DNA from: Panicum virgatum
Lineage: Eukaryota; Streptophyta; Magnoliopsida; Poales; Poaceae
Assembly (NCBI RefSeq): GCF_016808335.1
Contig: NC_053142.1
Span: forward strand, 40,343,674 to 40,407,673
Reading direction: 5' to 3'
Length of the DNA: 64,000 nucleotides
The translations under genes and the position numbers were made by a program. Numbering within the stretch: position 1 is the stretch's first letter; each line of letters begins with the position of its first letter. This document shows positions 1-11,989 of the stretch, one piece after another. The notes beneath the pieces were generated by a model that saw only the letters and a program-made list of their open reading frames with translations, searched no databases and was not told the origin of the DNA.

Positions 1-346
1 CGTCGCCTCGCCATCACGGCCTGCTCGACCCCGCACCCTGACCCAACGTCGCGTCCCGCCGACCACCGAGCCGCAGCGGACAGCCACGGCTATGCCGGCG
101 CATGTCGCCTTCCCGTCCCCAACTCCCAAGCATGCCAGCCTGCCTCTGCGCGCACGAGCTCGCCTGTATCGAGAGGCCATACCTGAACGCCTCACGCGGC
201 CACGCGCGCCCGCGGTCTGCGACGGCAGCCAGCCGTCCTCGCCGTTGGGACGCTAGGTCTCGGTCATGGCGCCGCGACATCCATGCCGAGAGCCAGCAGC
301 TTCACTGGCGCCTGCTCTTTTAGTGGAGATGTCGATGCGACTGGTG
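1..346. repeat. GC-rich block, first copy of a segmental duplication
   Basis: This stretch is about 65-70% GC and reappears in diverged form at about 1408-1749, in the same order and orientation. Landmarks shared by both copies include gctatgccggcgca, gaacgcctcacgcggccacg and cgctaggtctcggtca. Reading frames cross it because of its GC content, but none resembles a known protein and the two copies do not conserve a frame. It is followed by palindrome-headed modules, as the second copy is, so block and modules were duplicated together. Its origin is unknown. Confidence 0.6.
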
Positions 347-850
347 CGATTTGAGCCGGTCGGCGCCAGGACGCCGACACCAGGGATGGACGGAATTTGA
401 GCCGGCCAGTGCCAGAACGCTGAGACCAGGGGGTGGACGGTACCGTCCACCCCCGTGGAAATTTCTTCTTTTTGTTCTTCCTCTACAGATTTTAGTTGGC
501 AGCGAAATTTTGTGGACACATGCGGAAATACATTTTCCATATCTGTAAAAAGTTTTAGAATTTTTGGTAGACGTTTGGATCGTCAATTTTTCAATTCCGA
601 TATAGAACGGGGGTGGACGGTATTTCAAATACCGTCCACCCCACGAACATTTGTCTTTTTTAGTTCTTCCTATACAGAATTTATTTGGGTTTGAAATTTT
701 GTGGAGACATGTTCCCCTACATTATCCGTCTGTGGCAATTTTTGTAGAATTTTTTGGTGAACATCTGGATCGCCGATTTGAAGGCCAGTGTAGAACCAGG
801 GGTGGTCCTAAGTAACTCGGTGTTTCAGACAACGACCACCCCGTGAGCAT
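346..850. repeat. Tandem ~180-base modules headed by palindromes, array 1
   Basis: Two modules of about 180 bases stand in tandem, with a decayed third start near 799. Each begins with a near-perfect palindrome (about 429-454 and 609-642) made of gggtggacggt and its reverse complement accgtccaccc. The first palindrome has lost its centre. After each palindrome comes a conserved body: an aaatttcttctt-like segment, ctacagatttta, a gaaattttgtgga(g/c)acatg core and a tggatcg...tatagaac tail. The same arrangement recurs at 2167-2600. No protein or known transposon end is recognised. Confidence 0.65.
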
Positions 851-899
851 CCAATCTCTTCAAGTTCTCTCTGTACAGATGTTGTGATCAGTCCAAACC

Positions 900-1400
900 A
901 TGCCTAGCTCTCCTGCCATCATCGTCAACGAAGCTGGATGTGATGTGGTTGAGTTCGTTCCTGTTGTAGATAATTGTCTTGGAGCACCTGGACGCTGTAG
1001 GGACACGAATTACTTAGTGAGTTTGATCGGTTTGCAGTGCCAGCAAAACTGAACATCGATCCTGTTGTAGATAATTGTCTTGGATCTTTGACGGGACGGA
1101 AAAGGATTCTTGAATTGCTCGTTAGCTCATGTGATTCTGCTGTTCAGCGCATGTGTTTCCGGAGCAGAGATTCGATTGCTCGCAAGCTGAAGATGCATGG
1201 GAGTTTTATGCCTGGAAATTCAGGTCGGCATGGTGTCTGAGTCCCCTTGCTGCCTGCCAGGTAGTGGTAATAGACTGGACATGTAATGCATGCGCTGCGT
1301 CGCGTACAAGACCGGCGCGCTCGTCTCCGGCCGGCAGCAGGCCGCGTGCTTGAGCGCACGGGCGGGCGCAGCGGCAGCGGCGTCCACTCGAACGCGGCCC
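900..1400. other. Unassigned spacer between the two duplicated blocks
   Basis: No gene is recognised. A 24-base direct repeat beginning cctgttgtagataattgtc occurs at about 960-983 and 1062-1085. A 67-codon frame at 1037-1240 covers the second copy but matches no family I know. The moderate GC content and open frame would fit a captured gene fragment, but that is only inference. Confidence 0.4.
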
Positions 1401-1407
1401 TTCCCGC

Positions 1408-1749
1408 GTCGCGCCTCGCCATCACCGCATCGCGCGGCCTGCTTGACCCGCACCCGCCGTCGCGTCCCGCCGACCACCAAGCCACAGCGCACAGCCACGG
1501 CTATGCCGGCGCACGTCGCCTTCCCCTTCCCAACTCCCAAGAATGCTAGCCTCTGCGCGCACCAGCTCGCCTGTATGCAGACGGCAGACGCCATACCAGA
1601 ACGCCTCACGCGGCCACGCACGACGCCCGCTGTCTGCGATGGCAGCCGGCCGTCCTCGCCGTTGAGGCGCTAGGTCTCGGTCACAGACTCATGGCGCCGC
1701 GATATCCCTGCCGAGCCAGCAGCTTCACCGGCGCTTGCTCCTTGCCACC
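1408..1749. repeat. GC-rich block, second copy of the segmental duplication
   Basis: A diverged second copy of the block at 1-346, with the same order of landmarks (gctatgccggcgca, gaacgcctcacgcggccacg, cgctaggtctcggtca) and several small indels. The sequence from 1750 to 2160 has no counterpart in the first copy, so one copy has lost or gained material before the palindrome modules resume. Confidence 0.6.
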
Positions 1750-2166
1750 ACCTCGCGCGCGCCAGGGCCGTACCGGCAAATTCAAAGGCCCTGTGCGAAA
1801 TTATGAACTGGACCCTAGTACCATCGTTGCGCCTGCGAGTGCCTGCGAGTGCCCAGTGAAATCCGGAAGGTGGAAGTGCAGACGTGACTTGTGTCGTGCC
1901 TGGCGAGCGGTTATAGTGGAAGCGAAAAAGATTGCACTGCGATTTGCAGATTTGATTGAAAGACAATGGTCAAGCGGCATATTTCCTCTTCTATGACATA
2001 TTTGGGCTACAGTTTGCTTCGTATTAGATCAAAATATAACTAAAACAAAATCTACTATATAACTATACTTAGTATACTCATTATATTTTGGGGCCCCTAA
2101 AATTTGGGGGCCCTGTGCGGTCGCACGGCCCGCACGGGCCTAGATACGGCCCTGCGCGCGCACATG

Positions 2167-2600
2167 TGATTTGAGCCGGCCGGCGCCGGAATGCTGGCAC
2201 CAGGGGTGGACGGTATTTCAAATACTGTCCACCCCGTGGAAATTTCTTCTTTTTTATCTTCCTCTACAGATTTTAGTTGGACGCAAAATTTTGTGGACAC
2301 ATGCGGAACTACATTTTACATCTCTGTAAATTATTTCAGAATTTTGGTGAAGATTTGGATCGTCAATTTTTAATCCCAATATAGAATGGGGTGGACGGTA
2401 TTTCAAATACCGTCCACCCCACTAATATTTTTCTTTTTTAGTTCTTCCTGTACAGAATTTATTTGAGTTTGAAATTTCGTGGAGACATGCGCCCTTGAAT
2501 TCGTCGTCTCTGATCATTTTTGTAGAATTTTCGGTGAACTTCTGGATCACCGATTTGAAGGCCAATGTAGAAGTAGAACCAGGGTTGGTCTGTTGTTGGA
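2167..2600. repeat. Tandem palindrome-headed modules, array 2
   Basis: Two more ~180-base modules like those at 346-850. Their palindromes lie at about 2203-2236 and 2388-2420. In the fourth palindrome the two arms pair perfectly around a central tttcaaa. The bodies have drifted, with substitutions and small indels, while the palindrome arms remain nearly identical between copies. Confidence 0.65.
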
Positions 2601-2639
2601 ATCTTAGCTTCTTAGATGCCCAAACATGGAGCATGGACA

Positions 2640-3597
2640 GTATAAAAACGGCAATGGAAGTATGCACTTAATTTTCCAATAATAACCGGAAAATTCAACC
2701 TTTTACACTGTGGAGCGAGGGGGCTATTTATACCCCTGGCCCTCGGCCAGATATCTCCAAAATGCCCCCTTCCAACTCATGTCCAGCTCATTTATAACTG
2801 GTTTTTGGGTAATATTACAAGGTCCGAAGTGTACAAATCCGACCTTCTCTCGTGTTCACATTTTACACGCATGCCAGATCTTGACGAAGGTCCTAGCAAC
2901 CTTCGTCTGGCTTGTATTCCGTGCTTGATACCCTTCGGGCTTCAGGATCCTTCACAGGCCTTTCTCCCCCGGACGTTATTCACTCTTGGCGAACAGCCAT
3001 CACCTTCGCAGACGAAGGTGAGCCCACTGTCCCTTCGCAAGTCCTGGCCTTCGAGCTTAGGCTTCTGGGCGGTCGACCATCTCCTTCGGCCTCCCGAAGG
3101 TGGGCTCCCTGGCTCTGGGCACCCTTGCAGACGGCGATCACCCTTCGGGTACGTTTGTCTCCCGGCGCCGGAGCCCTGCAGACATGCAAAGAGATGTTTT
3201 CGAGGGCGGGATTAACCTCCGGGGGCTCTCCCGAGGATCCAATCCCCAACAGTAGCCCCTCGAGGGCGAGGTCCGAAGCCGGCGGTCCGAACCCACTCGC
3301 TTCCTTCGGGGAGCTTCCGAGGAAAAACGTCTCCCGAACCGTCGGCTGCAACAGTCGATTTTGGGTTTGAATGTGGGCTCTGATTGCACCGCTGAAGCGG
3401 CCGACTCCTCGATTTTACCGTTGGTACTGTAGCTTTCCCCTGCCTATATAAGCGAAGGAGGGGAGGTGAAACCTGTGCCCTCTTGAGCTTTGCTTACCTT
3501 CGACGCCTTTTGTCATAAAGCGCTTCTTCCGAAGGTTCCGTTTTCGTGCGGGATCGACCTTTTTATTTTTCCCTCGGTGTGAGTGGTTTTGGGGTTC
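2640..3597 (+). repeat. Probable LTR or leader of the gypsy-type element, rich in ccttcg/gaaggt
   Basis: From about 2890 this region is dotted with ccttcg, accttcg and gaaggt motifs, which continue through the pseudogene that follows and mark one element. It ends in a plausible promoter (TATA at 3445-3451) about 150 bases before the first ATG at 3598. A second TATA-like sequence (ggtataaatag, read on the minus strand) lies at about 2726-2736. I could not fix the LTR ends, so the boundaries are approximate. Short frames here show no known domain. Confidence 0.45.
3445..3451 (+). promoter_or_regulatory. TATA box of the gypsy-type element
   Basis: The sequence tatataag follows a GC-rich stretch and lies about 150 bases upstream of the ATG at 3598, which gives a leader of normal length. 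No other core element can be assigned. Confidence 0.45.
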
Positions 3598-6500
3598 ATG
3601 GCTCGCACTAGACAAACGGCAAGGTTAATCGAAGGTTATGGTTGGTTCTTTTATCTGACTTGTCTTTCTCTGCTTTTCTGTAGATATGGCATTCATTAAG
3701 AGGGCTCCGTGCAGACTCTGATTCAGCTCCCAAAGGAGAGACGGGTGCTTCACGGCCGCCTCAGCAGCAGCAGTCCGGCGAGAGCCTTTCGGCGGTGTCT
3801 GCGGACGTGTCGGAACTGATGGCTCCGGAGAAACGTAAGACTTTGTATTTCGAGCCATTTGTCGTTTCTCAGAGCACGATAGACTTCTACGTTTCGAAAG
3901 GCTATTTCGCCGAAGGTGTTTGTCGCCCTCCAGGGGCGGAAGTGATTCCTGTACCGGAGACCGGAGTGGTTGTGGTTTTTAAGGATTTTTTTACTGCGGG
4001 GCTTAGACTTCCGATGGATCCACCTGTGCCGAAGCTTTTGGAGCCATTCAACGTGAAGCTGCACCACTTTACCCCGAACGGGATTGTTGCTTTGGCCAAG
4101 TTTTTGTGGGTGGTACGGACCTTCGGAGGAGAAGGGTCCGTGGATGCCTTTTGTAGGCTTTTTCAGCTGCACTGCCAGCCTCGCAAGGTCTATGTGGACG
4201 AGGACACCGAGTTTAGCGAGGTTCAGAACGGCTGTTGCACCTTCGTTCCTCGCAAGCCGAACAAGAAGACTGGCCTAGAGAAGGTTATGCTTTTGACGTC
4301 TTACAAGAACAAGTGGGAGGGGAACTGGTTGGGATACTAGTTTTATGCCAAGATTGGCTTTTCTGATCCCGAAGGTTCTGCGCGAGGAGAAGTATCTGCT
4401 GGCTTCGGAAATCGAGATGTTCGAACACGTCTATCAGCCCGCCTTCAGCAAGCGTGGGCCAGGTTTCAAACTATGCCTGGAGGCTTTCATGACGGCTTGC
4501 CAGATTTGTGGTGGTAGGGATGTGGTGGAGGAGTTTTTGGCTGCGAAGGTTTGGCCTTTGTCTGCTGGCTGGTCTCCGTTGAGGTTCGAGCGTAAGCGTT
4601 TTGCTGGTTTGAAGTATGATGCGACGTCTCGGTTTTTGGGCTTTGGAAACCCGATGGTGCCAGCGACGAAGTTATTGTTGCTGAGCTGGAGCGTCAGGCT
4701 GCGGAGATATTATGTCCTTGAAACAAGAAGGAGTATGGTTCTTTGGTGGAGGTGTGTGGAGCGAACCTTCGGTTGAACCGGTGTTTGGCTGAGATGGGTG
4801 TGGCTTACGAGCCTCGGCCGGTGCCAACGAACGCCATTCCAAGAATGACGCCGCCTGGGAACGTTGGTTCGGAGGTTCCCGGGTCGAAGTCTAAAGGTAA
4901 AGCTAAGGTGGAGGAGGTGGGGAGCTCCGGGGCTACTGGCACGCGGGGGCACGGGCATGGCCGGAAACCTTCGAGCACGAAGGTTTCTATTACAAGGGAT
5001 GTGAGTGCCAAGAGGAAGGCGCGAGATGAGGAGGTTTCTTCAGGCGACAGCGGTACGCCCTCATTCATGGAAGAGCTCATGGGGACGGTGGGTGGGGGAT
5101 CGTAGTTCCCGAAGAGAGGCTTTTTAGATCGCGTTATGATCTCAACGACGAGTACGGGACCATGCTTTTTGGTTCCGGCCGTCGGGTTGAGGTGGCGAAA
5201 GCATTGATTAACCTTCATTGTTCCTCCGAAGGTACGACGAAACGGAAGAGGAATCAAAGCCTCGTTAAGACTGGGGTCAAGCCTTCGGACCTTCCGAAGT
5301 TGCCCGGGCCGAGGCTGACTGCCCTGACGGCTGATGCCCTGAAGGCTGACGCCCCGACGGATCCGCTCTGACGACAATGGCTGCGCAGTCTGTTCTTGCT
5401 GTGGGCGTCGAAGAGGGGGAAATCTTGGTTGGCGAAACGCTGATGTCGCTCAGGGGTGGAGAGGTTCCTGGTGGTTCTTCTGCTCCACCTTCGGACAAAG
5501 ATGTGGAAACATTGGAGAGAATGGACTTCGACGAGACCGGTAAGCTTCGCCTACTTGGCTTTTTGTGAGTTCCTGGCTTGTTCGTGGCTCTTGAGGGAGT
5601 TTTGATTTTTGTTGCTTTTTGCAGCTGTGTCTGCGTCAATGCAGCGGCTCTTGGCCGTGATGCGTGGGCCTGGGACCCCCGGGATCCTTCCCCCGGCGAA
5701 AGGTAATGTGGTGGAAGGTTTTTAATCCTTCGCCCTCTTTTTGGGTGCCCGAAGGTAATAATATTTTTTATATTAATGCAGAGTTTAATGCCGCAGTAAC
5801 GGAGACGTCCACCACCGACACCGCCTACATTGTGGCTGAGTTGAGTGAGAGGCTCGCCTTTGCCAGCCGGGTTTTGAAGCAAAAGGCTAAAGCTGACGCG
5901 GACCTTCGGGTCAAACAGGCCAGCGAGAGGCTGAGCCTAGCCGATAGGCTAAAACGGGCTGAGGCGGAGGTTCAGTCCCTGCAGGATGAGAACCGGCGAT
6001 TAAGGGGGAAATGTTCGAAGCTAGAGTCAACTGCTTCGGATAATGAAAAAGTTCTAGAGAGCCTTCGGAGAACTGTGGAGAGTGACACGAACGAGAAGAC
6101 TGCTCTGAAGAATAGGATCGCTGAGTTGGAGGTGGCCCAATCTAAGGTGGATGAGCTCAAACAAGTGTTCACGGGGGTCGCTGCTCGGGCCGAAGGCGTG
6201 TACCAAGAATACAAAAAGGCTCTTGCTGCACTCGGAGCGGAGCCTTTGCCCTTGCCTGAGCCGGCCGAAGGTTCTCAGGTCATCTTTCAGCTCTTGGATT
6301 GGATGATGTCTGAGTTTGAGGGTCTCGGGGAGGTGATGAGCGTTGCAAATGACAACGCGACCTCTGTTTCCTTTGAGGGGCTTGTTGGAAACCTCCTTCA
6401 CGCCGGTGCAGTTGACCTTTTCTGACTGCAGGAGGGTTTTCAGTATGTCCCCTACGAAGGTTTGGCTGAGGAGGTTGCAAAGATTCAGGAGGTGAAGGTT

Positions 6501-6740
6501 GCGTTTTTTGAACAATTCTGGGAACCTTCGGGCAAGGTCGCCGTTCGGACTCTGGCAGCTGCTGCTACTGAGGTAGGGTTGGTTCCACCAGCCGTTTGTT
6601 TTTCTTCTGCTTGTTTTTTATTAAGTTTGTCTATTCTGTGCAGGGGCCGACTCCTGATCAACCTTCGGAGGACAATCGAATGTCCGAGGATCGCAGGTCT
6701 CCTTCGGGGCATGACGCCGGTGGTTCGTCGGGGGCTCGGG
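3598..6740 (+). pseudogene. Broken 'putative gypsy type transposon' protein gene (PF04195-like)
   Basis: This is a multi-exon relic of a plant transposon-associated protein of unknown function. A short first exon (about 3598-3634) ends at a GT, and the next begins after tttctgtag near 3684. The N-terminal domain (3795-4340) has the family's hallmarks: a start of the kind DFYVSKGYF, a PP.P.KLLEPF block, then HHFTPNG and FLWVVRTFGG. An in-frame TAG at 4338-4340 interrupts it and the next conserved block continues in the same frame. Further pieces follow in other frames. A long coiled coil (about 5790-6425, heptad-like, rich in E, K, L and R) forms the C-terminal half. Small exons follow at about 6445-6574 and 6645-6755. 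Stops and frame changes make it non-functional. The family normally sits inside Gypsy-like elements, but no RT or integrase is present here. Confidence 0.7.
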
Positions 6741-6755
6741 TCTAGAGATTAGTTT

Positions 6756-7094
6756 GTAGGAGTTTGCTTTGGAAATTTTTGGCACTTGGTCTGTAAATAT
6801 TCCCATGATGCAGGATATGAACAGCGCTATGCTGTTGATGAGCTGGGAGGCTTTTAGCCTTGCTCGTCCCGGGTGCAGCGTGGCAGAATACTTGTGCTGG
6901 TCCGGTCGTGATTCATTGTAATCTCATTTGCTTTTTTGACTGAATGTGACCTTCGCGACGCTTCTCGAAGTGTATGTTATTCTCGCAATTGCCTTTCACG
7001 GGGCTTCTTATTGCACATCCTTCGGGTTTCCTCTCTGTGTGCATCCTTCGAGAATGACTCTTGTGAATGGCGAACGGGTTTCACGGGGTTTTAA
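6756..7094 (+). other. 3' tail of the gypsy-type element
   Basis: Non-coding. The ccttcg motif still occurs (for example near 7018 and 7046). The signature stops at about 7090, where Copia gag sequence begins abruptly, so the junction is a nested insertion or a deletion breakpoint. Confidence 0.4.
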
Positions 7095-8636
7095 GTAATT
7101 TGATGATGAGAATGGTGAATCCATGTACTCACGATTGAACACTCTTGTGAATGAGATTAATTCCCTAGGTGTGAAGCAAAATAAAGATTTGGAACTCATT
7201 CGCAATATCTTTCACTCACTCCGAAGGCCGGACTATGATTTGGTGACCACAATTCTATATGAGAAAGATCTCAACACTTTGACACCAAATCAAGTCCTCA
7301 ACAAGGTGATAGCCCTTGAGCTATGAAATGACATCAAGGCAAAGGCGCCATCTCTTCACCAACGCATAGCACACTTACATGCAAACAACTCAAGAAGTTG
7401 AAGAAGATGGACATCAAAGGTAGCTCAAGTGATGAGGAAGAAGAGGATGCAAGAAGCTCCTCAAATGATGAAAAAAAACAATGAACCCCAACCTCTACAA
7501 GCAAGTGAAGAAGATGAACAAATACTTGAAGGAAATCAATTCAATGGGGTATGTGGTCTTCCTCAAAGATGGGCCTCACCATCAACTCATGAAGGTTGAG
7601 AAGAAGTTCAAGAAGAATAAGGAAAAGAAGGAGAAGAAGCCCAAGCATGAATCATATGCCATATTTGGTGAATGGGTAAGCGGTGGTGAAGAATCAAGTG
7701 CAAGTTCAAGTGATGAATCAAGCAAGAAATTCACCACCCGCATGGGATCATCATCCAACACTTGTTTTATGGCAAAAGGTATGGATAGCGATATAAGTGA
7801 TGATGACTCCGACTCTCCTTCAATTGATGAACTTCTTGACTTAGTTCATTTGCACCAAAAAATCATTAAGAAACAATCAAAGGAAATCAAAAATCTTAAT
7901 GATCTCAATGATCTAAATGCTTCTCTTGCTACAAATTATGAAAATTTGTTGTGCAAATTTAAATTGCTTAGCAAGGAGCATGAAGAGCTCAAATTAAAAT
8001 TTGAGAGCACTAATAATACTAATGACTCTTTGGAAATGAAGAAAACTATCATGTGCTATTCCTATCTCTAGGGTAGATGCTTCAACTTCATGCATTGATT
8101 TAATTGATGAATCTTGCTCTAACCCTTGCAATGAGAAATGCTATGAGAATGTTGTTGTAGAATTATGTGATGATCTCATTGCCAAGGAAAATGATGAGCT
8201 CAAGCAAGAAGTAGAAAGGCTCATGAAGGACTTGTATAGATTGAAGGGTAAAGACATAGAGAGCAATGTCCAATCTTCTCAAGATAACCGTAAAGACATG
8301 GTAAAGAAGCTTGAGAAGGGGTCCACCGTGACTTGCTCAAAGTGCCACAAAGAAGGCCACAAGTCCAACAAGTGGCCTCAACCAAAGATGAAGCTTCCGG
8401 ATGAGAAGAACAAGAAGAAGCTCACAATCAAGAGTTCTCTCATCTACACCAAGCCCGACCGGAGAAACAAAAGCAATAGCACCTCCTATGTTATCAAAAA
8501 GAAGACCAATGGCAAGGTGGTTGCTCACAAGATTGGGAAGAAGGAAAGGAGTTGCAACCACTCCATTTTGGTACCCAAGGACATCATCACCAACTTGAAA
8601 GGGCCTCAAATGGTGTGGGTTTCAAAGGAGACTTAA
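7095..8636 (+). pseudogene. Copia-type gag relic with defective zinc knuckle
   Basis: This is the capsid gene of a Ty1/Copia (SIRE/Maximus-like) element, broken into several frames. The first piece (7123-7326) has the Copia gag core, with MYSRLNTLVNEINSLG and SLRRPDYDLVTT, and ends at an in-frame TGA. The middle piece (7481-8071) is Lys- and Ser-rich with a probable coiled coil (KIIKKQSKEIKNL). The last piece (8223-8636) carries a zinc knuckle, CSKCHKEGHKSNKW, in which the fourth ligand cysteine is tryptophan. The leading part of gag and the 5' LTR are missing, and no protease, integrase or RT follows. The closest fit is a truncated non-autonomous copy. Confidence 0.75.
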
Positions 8637-10042
8637 AGCCAATAATGGCTTCGGCGGATTTGGAGGCTTATCTTACAAGTTGAAGTGAAGATTCAAGTCA
8701 AAACAAGCTAAGCTCACAACTTGGACATTTGTTGCCCAAGTCTCCCATAAAGTAATGGTAGTTAGATTTCAATTCAAGTATCATGTAGCTCCATTGCTCT
8801 TCCTAGGATATTTGCATATATTGCATCTCCTAGTGTTATATATGGTGGGTTGCTTGTGTCATGATTCTAACTCATGAGCAACCTACATGGTTTGAAAAGT
8901 GTGTAGAAAGCTACACAAGGTTACCCTTCGTGCTACATGGACTTCATGAGGTATGTATTTCATATGTGTACCATGAACACAAGCTATAGGATAAACTTTC
9001 CAATTGTGTTAAAATCAATGTGCATACATTTGCTTGGTGATTCAAACACTAAATGCACACATTTAGGGGCGAGTTCACTCTATGGCTTGTGATTTTAAGA
9101 CTAACATGTTTGCAAGTTTATCTTTTGTAGTCTCATGTGGAGTTAACACTCTACGAGAATGTTATTCACGATCAATGTGAACAAACAACTCTATAAAAGT
9201 GATTAGATAAATTGTGCTTTCATGCATATTGAGCCATGCTCTATTGAACTTAAATTCTCAAATCTAAGCTCATATGCTATGTGCTCATATATTTGCTAAA
9301 TCTTGATGTACCAAGTGCTCATCTTCCAAAGACTTAAATTGTGGCAAGTCACTTTTAATTGGTACATGAAAGATAAACAAAGATCCTCCAGAAGTATGCA
9401 AGGTTCTAAATTCATTCAATTGGTATCATTGTCAATTTCTTATCATTTTTAGAGCTAGCTCCGTGCATGATATGATCTAAGCTTTCTAGTTATAACATCT
9501 AGTTGTGCACTTGATTTTCACATTATCATTTTGTGCAAATACTTATAGAAAGCTTAGCTCATGTCATGCTAGTTTCGTGATTTTTTGATCCACCGTAGTG
9601 AAATTTTCAATTGGTATCTTCATTGATATCATACAATTGGATCATGAGTCATGAAACAAACTCCCTAGGTTACTAATCTTCTCTTGAGATATATTATTTT
9701 GCAAGACCTTTTAGGTGCAAGACTTTTTAGGTGATTTGATTCCAAAGGGAGAGAAATGTGGATCGAAGTAAGGCATGTTCCCAACAAAGAGGGAGAGATG
9801 TTCCTAAGAAGGAAAAATATTCCAAAGAGGGAGACATGCCGAGTGGATCAAGTCAACATATGAAAGAGGAGTAGCAAATAGGGGGAGGAACAAAGGGGGA
9901 AATCATGGTTATAGGGGGAGGTCAAGCCATCATTGGATGGTGGTAAACATCCAAGCGAGTGTAAGTAGTTCAATTTGTCAATTTTTGCAAATTTTATGCT
10001 TGCTTTGATTGTGTTGTCATCAATCACCAAAAAGGGAGAGAT
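8637..10042 (+). other. 3' internal non-coding region of the Copia element, ending in a polypurine tract
   Basis: AT-rich sequence without a long frame. SIRE-type elements have a long 3' internal region, and this fits, but the pol genes that should precede it are missing, so an internal deletion or a non-autonomous design is likely. It ends with aaaaagggagagat at 10029-10042, a typical polypurine tract directly before the LTR. Purine-rich repeats of the gggagag kind occur near 9750-9900. Confidence 0.6.
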
Positions 10043-11509
10043 TGTAACGAACATGGCACCTTTTATGCCATTTCGAGTGATTTTGGTAATCGTATGACAA
10101 CGCAATCAATGGAACCAATGGTTTTGTTAAGTGAACATTTCTAGATCCCAGAGATGGAGTAAAAAAACCATACAAAGCAAAACACGAAGAAAGAACTTAA
10201 AGAAACGTTGAATTGGACGAGTTCTGCAGAAATCAGTAGCACCGGAAGAACCAATGCCTTAGCATCGGTGCATCCGATAGTTGTCGGAAGATCCGATGCC
10301 CTGGCTTTGCCACAAGTCTGTGCGCCTCTAGAGATCAAGTGAAGAAAAAAGTGAACCACCGGATGAACCGATGGTGTCAAGAGATGCATCGGTGTATTCA
10401 ATGTACTATGTTCCAGAGACGATGTCAAGCGCAAAGGAGCCACGCCTTCAGCATCGGTTGAACCGGTGGTGCATCGGAGCATAGCACCGGTGTAATAACG
10501 TCAGCAGGAGAGAAAGAGGTCCAACGGCTAGTTGAGTGCTGTGACTGACCGGTTTAACCGACACCCAGTCATCGGTTAAACCGATGGTGCTGCAGACAGT
10601 GCGTCAGAAGTTCAACGGCTACTTCAGGTCTGAGAGTGACCGGATGAACCGACGCCACCCATGCAGAGGCATCGGTTCATCCGATGGTATGCTGATTTCT
10701 GCTGACCGTTGGAGCAACGGCTACAAGACTTGGTGGCCTATATATACGCCTCACCCCGGCCATTTTGAGTTTGCTGGAGTTGCTGGACATCCCACACACA
10801 CACACCCAAGAACACCTCCAAGCCATCCAAGAGCATAAAGATCAAATCATTAGTCCTTAGCACAAGCTTTGTGAGTGTTAGTGCTAGGTTAGCTCTTGAG
10901 TGAGTGATCAAGCAAGATTTAGATCCTTGTGCTGTGGTTCTAGAGTGAACCAAACTTGTATCTCAGTGCGCCGGCCTCCTTGGAGCATTGGTGGCTCGCC
11001 GGCACGTCAACCACCCTCCGGCTTGGTGTGGAGCGGCGTCGACAACATTGTGCGGGGGACGGAGACCCCTCCTTCGTGGGCAATCTCCCTTAGTGAAGAT
11101 CGGGATCAAGATGATCGTGATTGTGTTCACGGAAGAGACTTGATTGCCGGAAGCGACGTGAGTGCTTCAACAACGTGGACGTAGGGGCGCCTTTGTGGCA
11201 ATTCGAACCACGGGATAAATCTTCGTGTCGAGAGTTCGCTTCCTCTCATCCCTCCCTTTAAGCTTCCGCATTTCATATTGCAACTTGTGTGCCTTTACTT
11301 TCTTAGTGCAATATCTTGTTAGGATTAGCTATAGATTGCAAAACTCTTTTGGGATGATGGTTTCACACTAAGGTGAACCGTAGTTGCACATCTAGATAGT
11401 TTGTTTTATTTTAAGTTTTGTGCAAACTAGTTGGAGCCATAGGTTAAGGTTTTAAGAGTGCCTAATTCACCCCCTCTTCCTCTTAGGCTAGAGCACCCGA
11501 TCGCTTTCA
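10043..11509 (+). mobile_element. 3' LTR of the Copia element (1467 bases)
   Basis: Starts tgtaacgaacatgg right after a polypurine tract and ends gatcgctttca, the usual TG...CA limits. It contains a TATA box at 10739-10746. Upstream of the TATA box lies a cluster of short inverted pairs built on accggatgaaccgatg and catcggttcatccgatgg, between about 10230 and 10690. No matching 5' LTR is in the window, so divergence and target duplication cannot be read. The 94-codon frame inside it (10900-11184) is not a gene. Confidence 0.8.
10739..10746 (+). promoter_or_regulatory. TATA box in the Copia LTR
   Basis: The sequence ctatatatacgcc lies about 700 bases into the LTR, just after the inverted-repeat cluster. 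This is the expected place for the U3/R border of a SIRE-type LTR. Confidence 0.6.
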
Positions 11510-11989
11510 AAAGTCAAAGTAACCCCTAAATCTAAATCTAAATTATATAGTTATGATAAATTATTAAAGTGTGCCGTTATAAAATTCTAAATTACTATTT
11601 CTAACACTATTAATATATTATTTATGATATTATTTATATAAAATACTGCCCATGATATGTGTCACCATATATTCATGTATGATGGAAGAGATAAAAATAC
11701 TAATGTAGTTCAATTAAATATATATCAAACATACATAGAGATGTGATGCAAAATAAAATCTATTGCAACTAGATAATGATAAATATGTACTTTAAAGTAT
11801 GTGTTAGAATATTAATAGATGAAAGAGGGTGTGAGATAGAATTATAATTATTAGCTATAAACCTTAAGTTTTAATTAGTTCTAATTAGTCCGTGCGGGAG
11901 CCTGAGTTTATAGTCTAGTTTATCTTACCAGCAAAACGTAGCAGTAAAAGAAAGGCATGGTCTTTAGTTTTTTTGCGAGTGGCATGGTC
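11510..11989. other. AT-rich intergenic spacer
   Basis: About 75% AT in its first 400 bases, without a coding frame or recognisable transposon end. A tiny insertion (11963-11980) flanked by ggcatggtc repeats is described among the findings. Confidence 0.5.
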
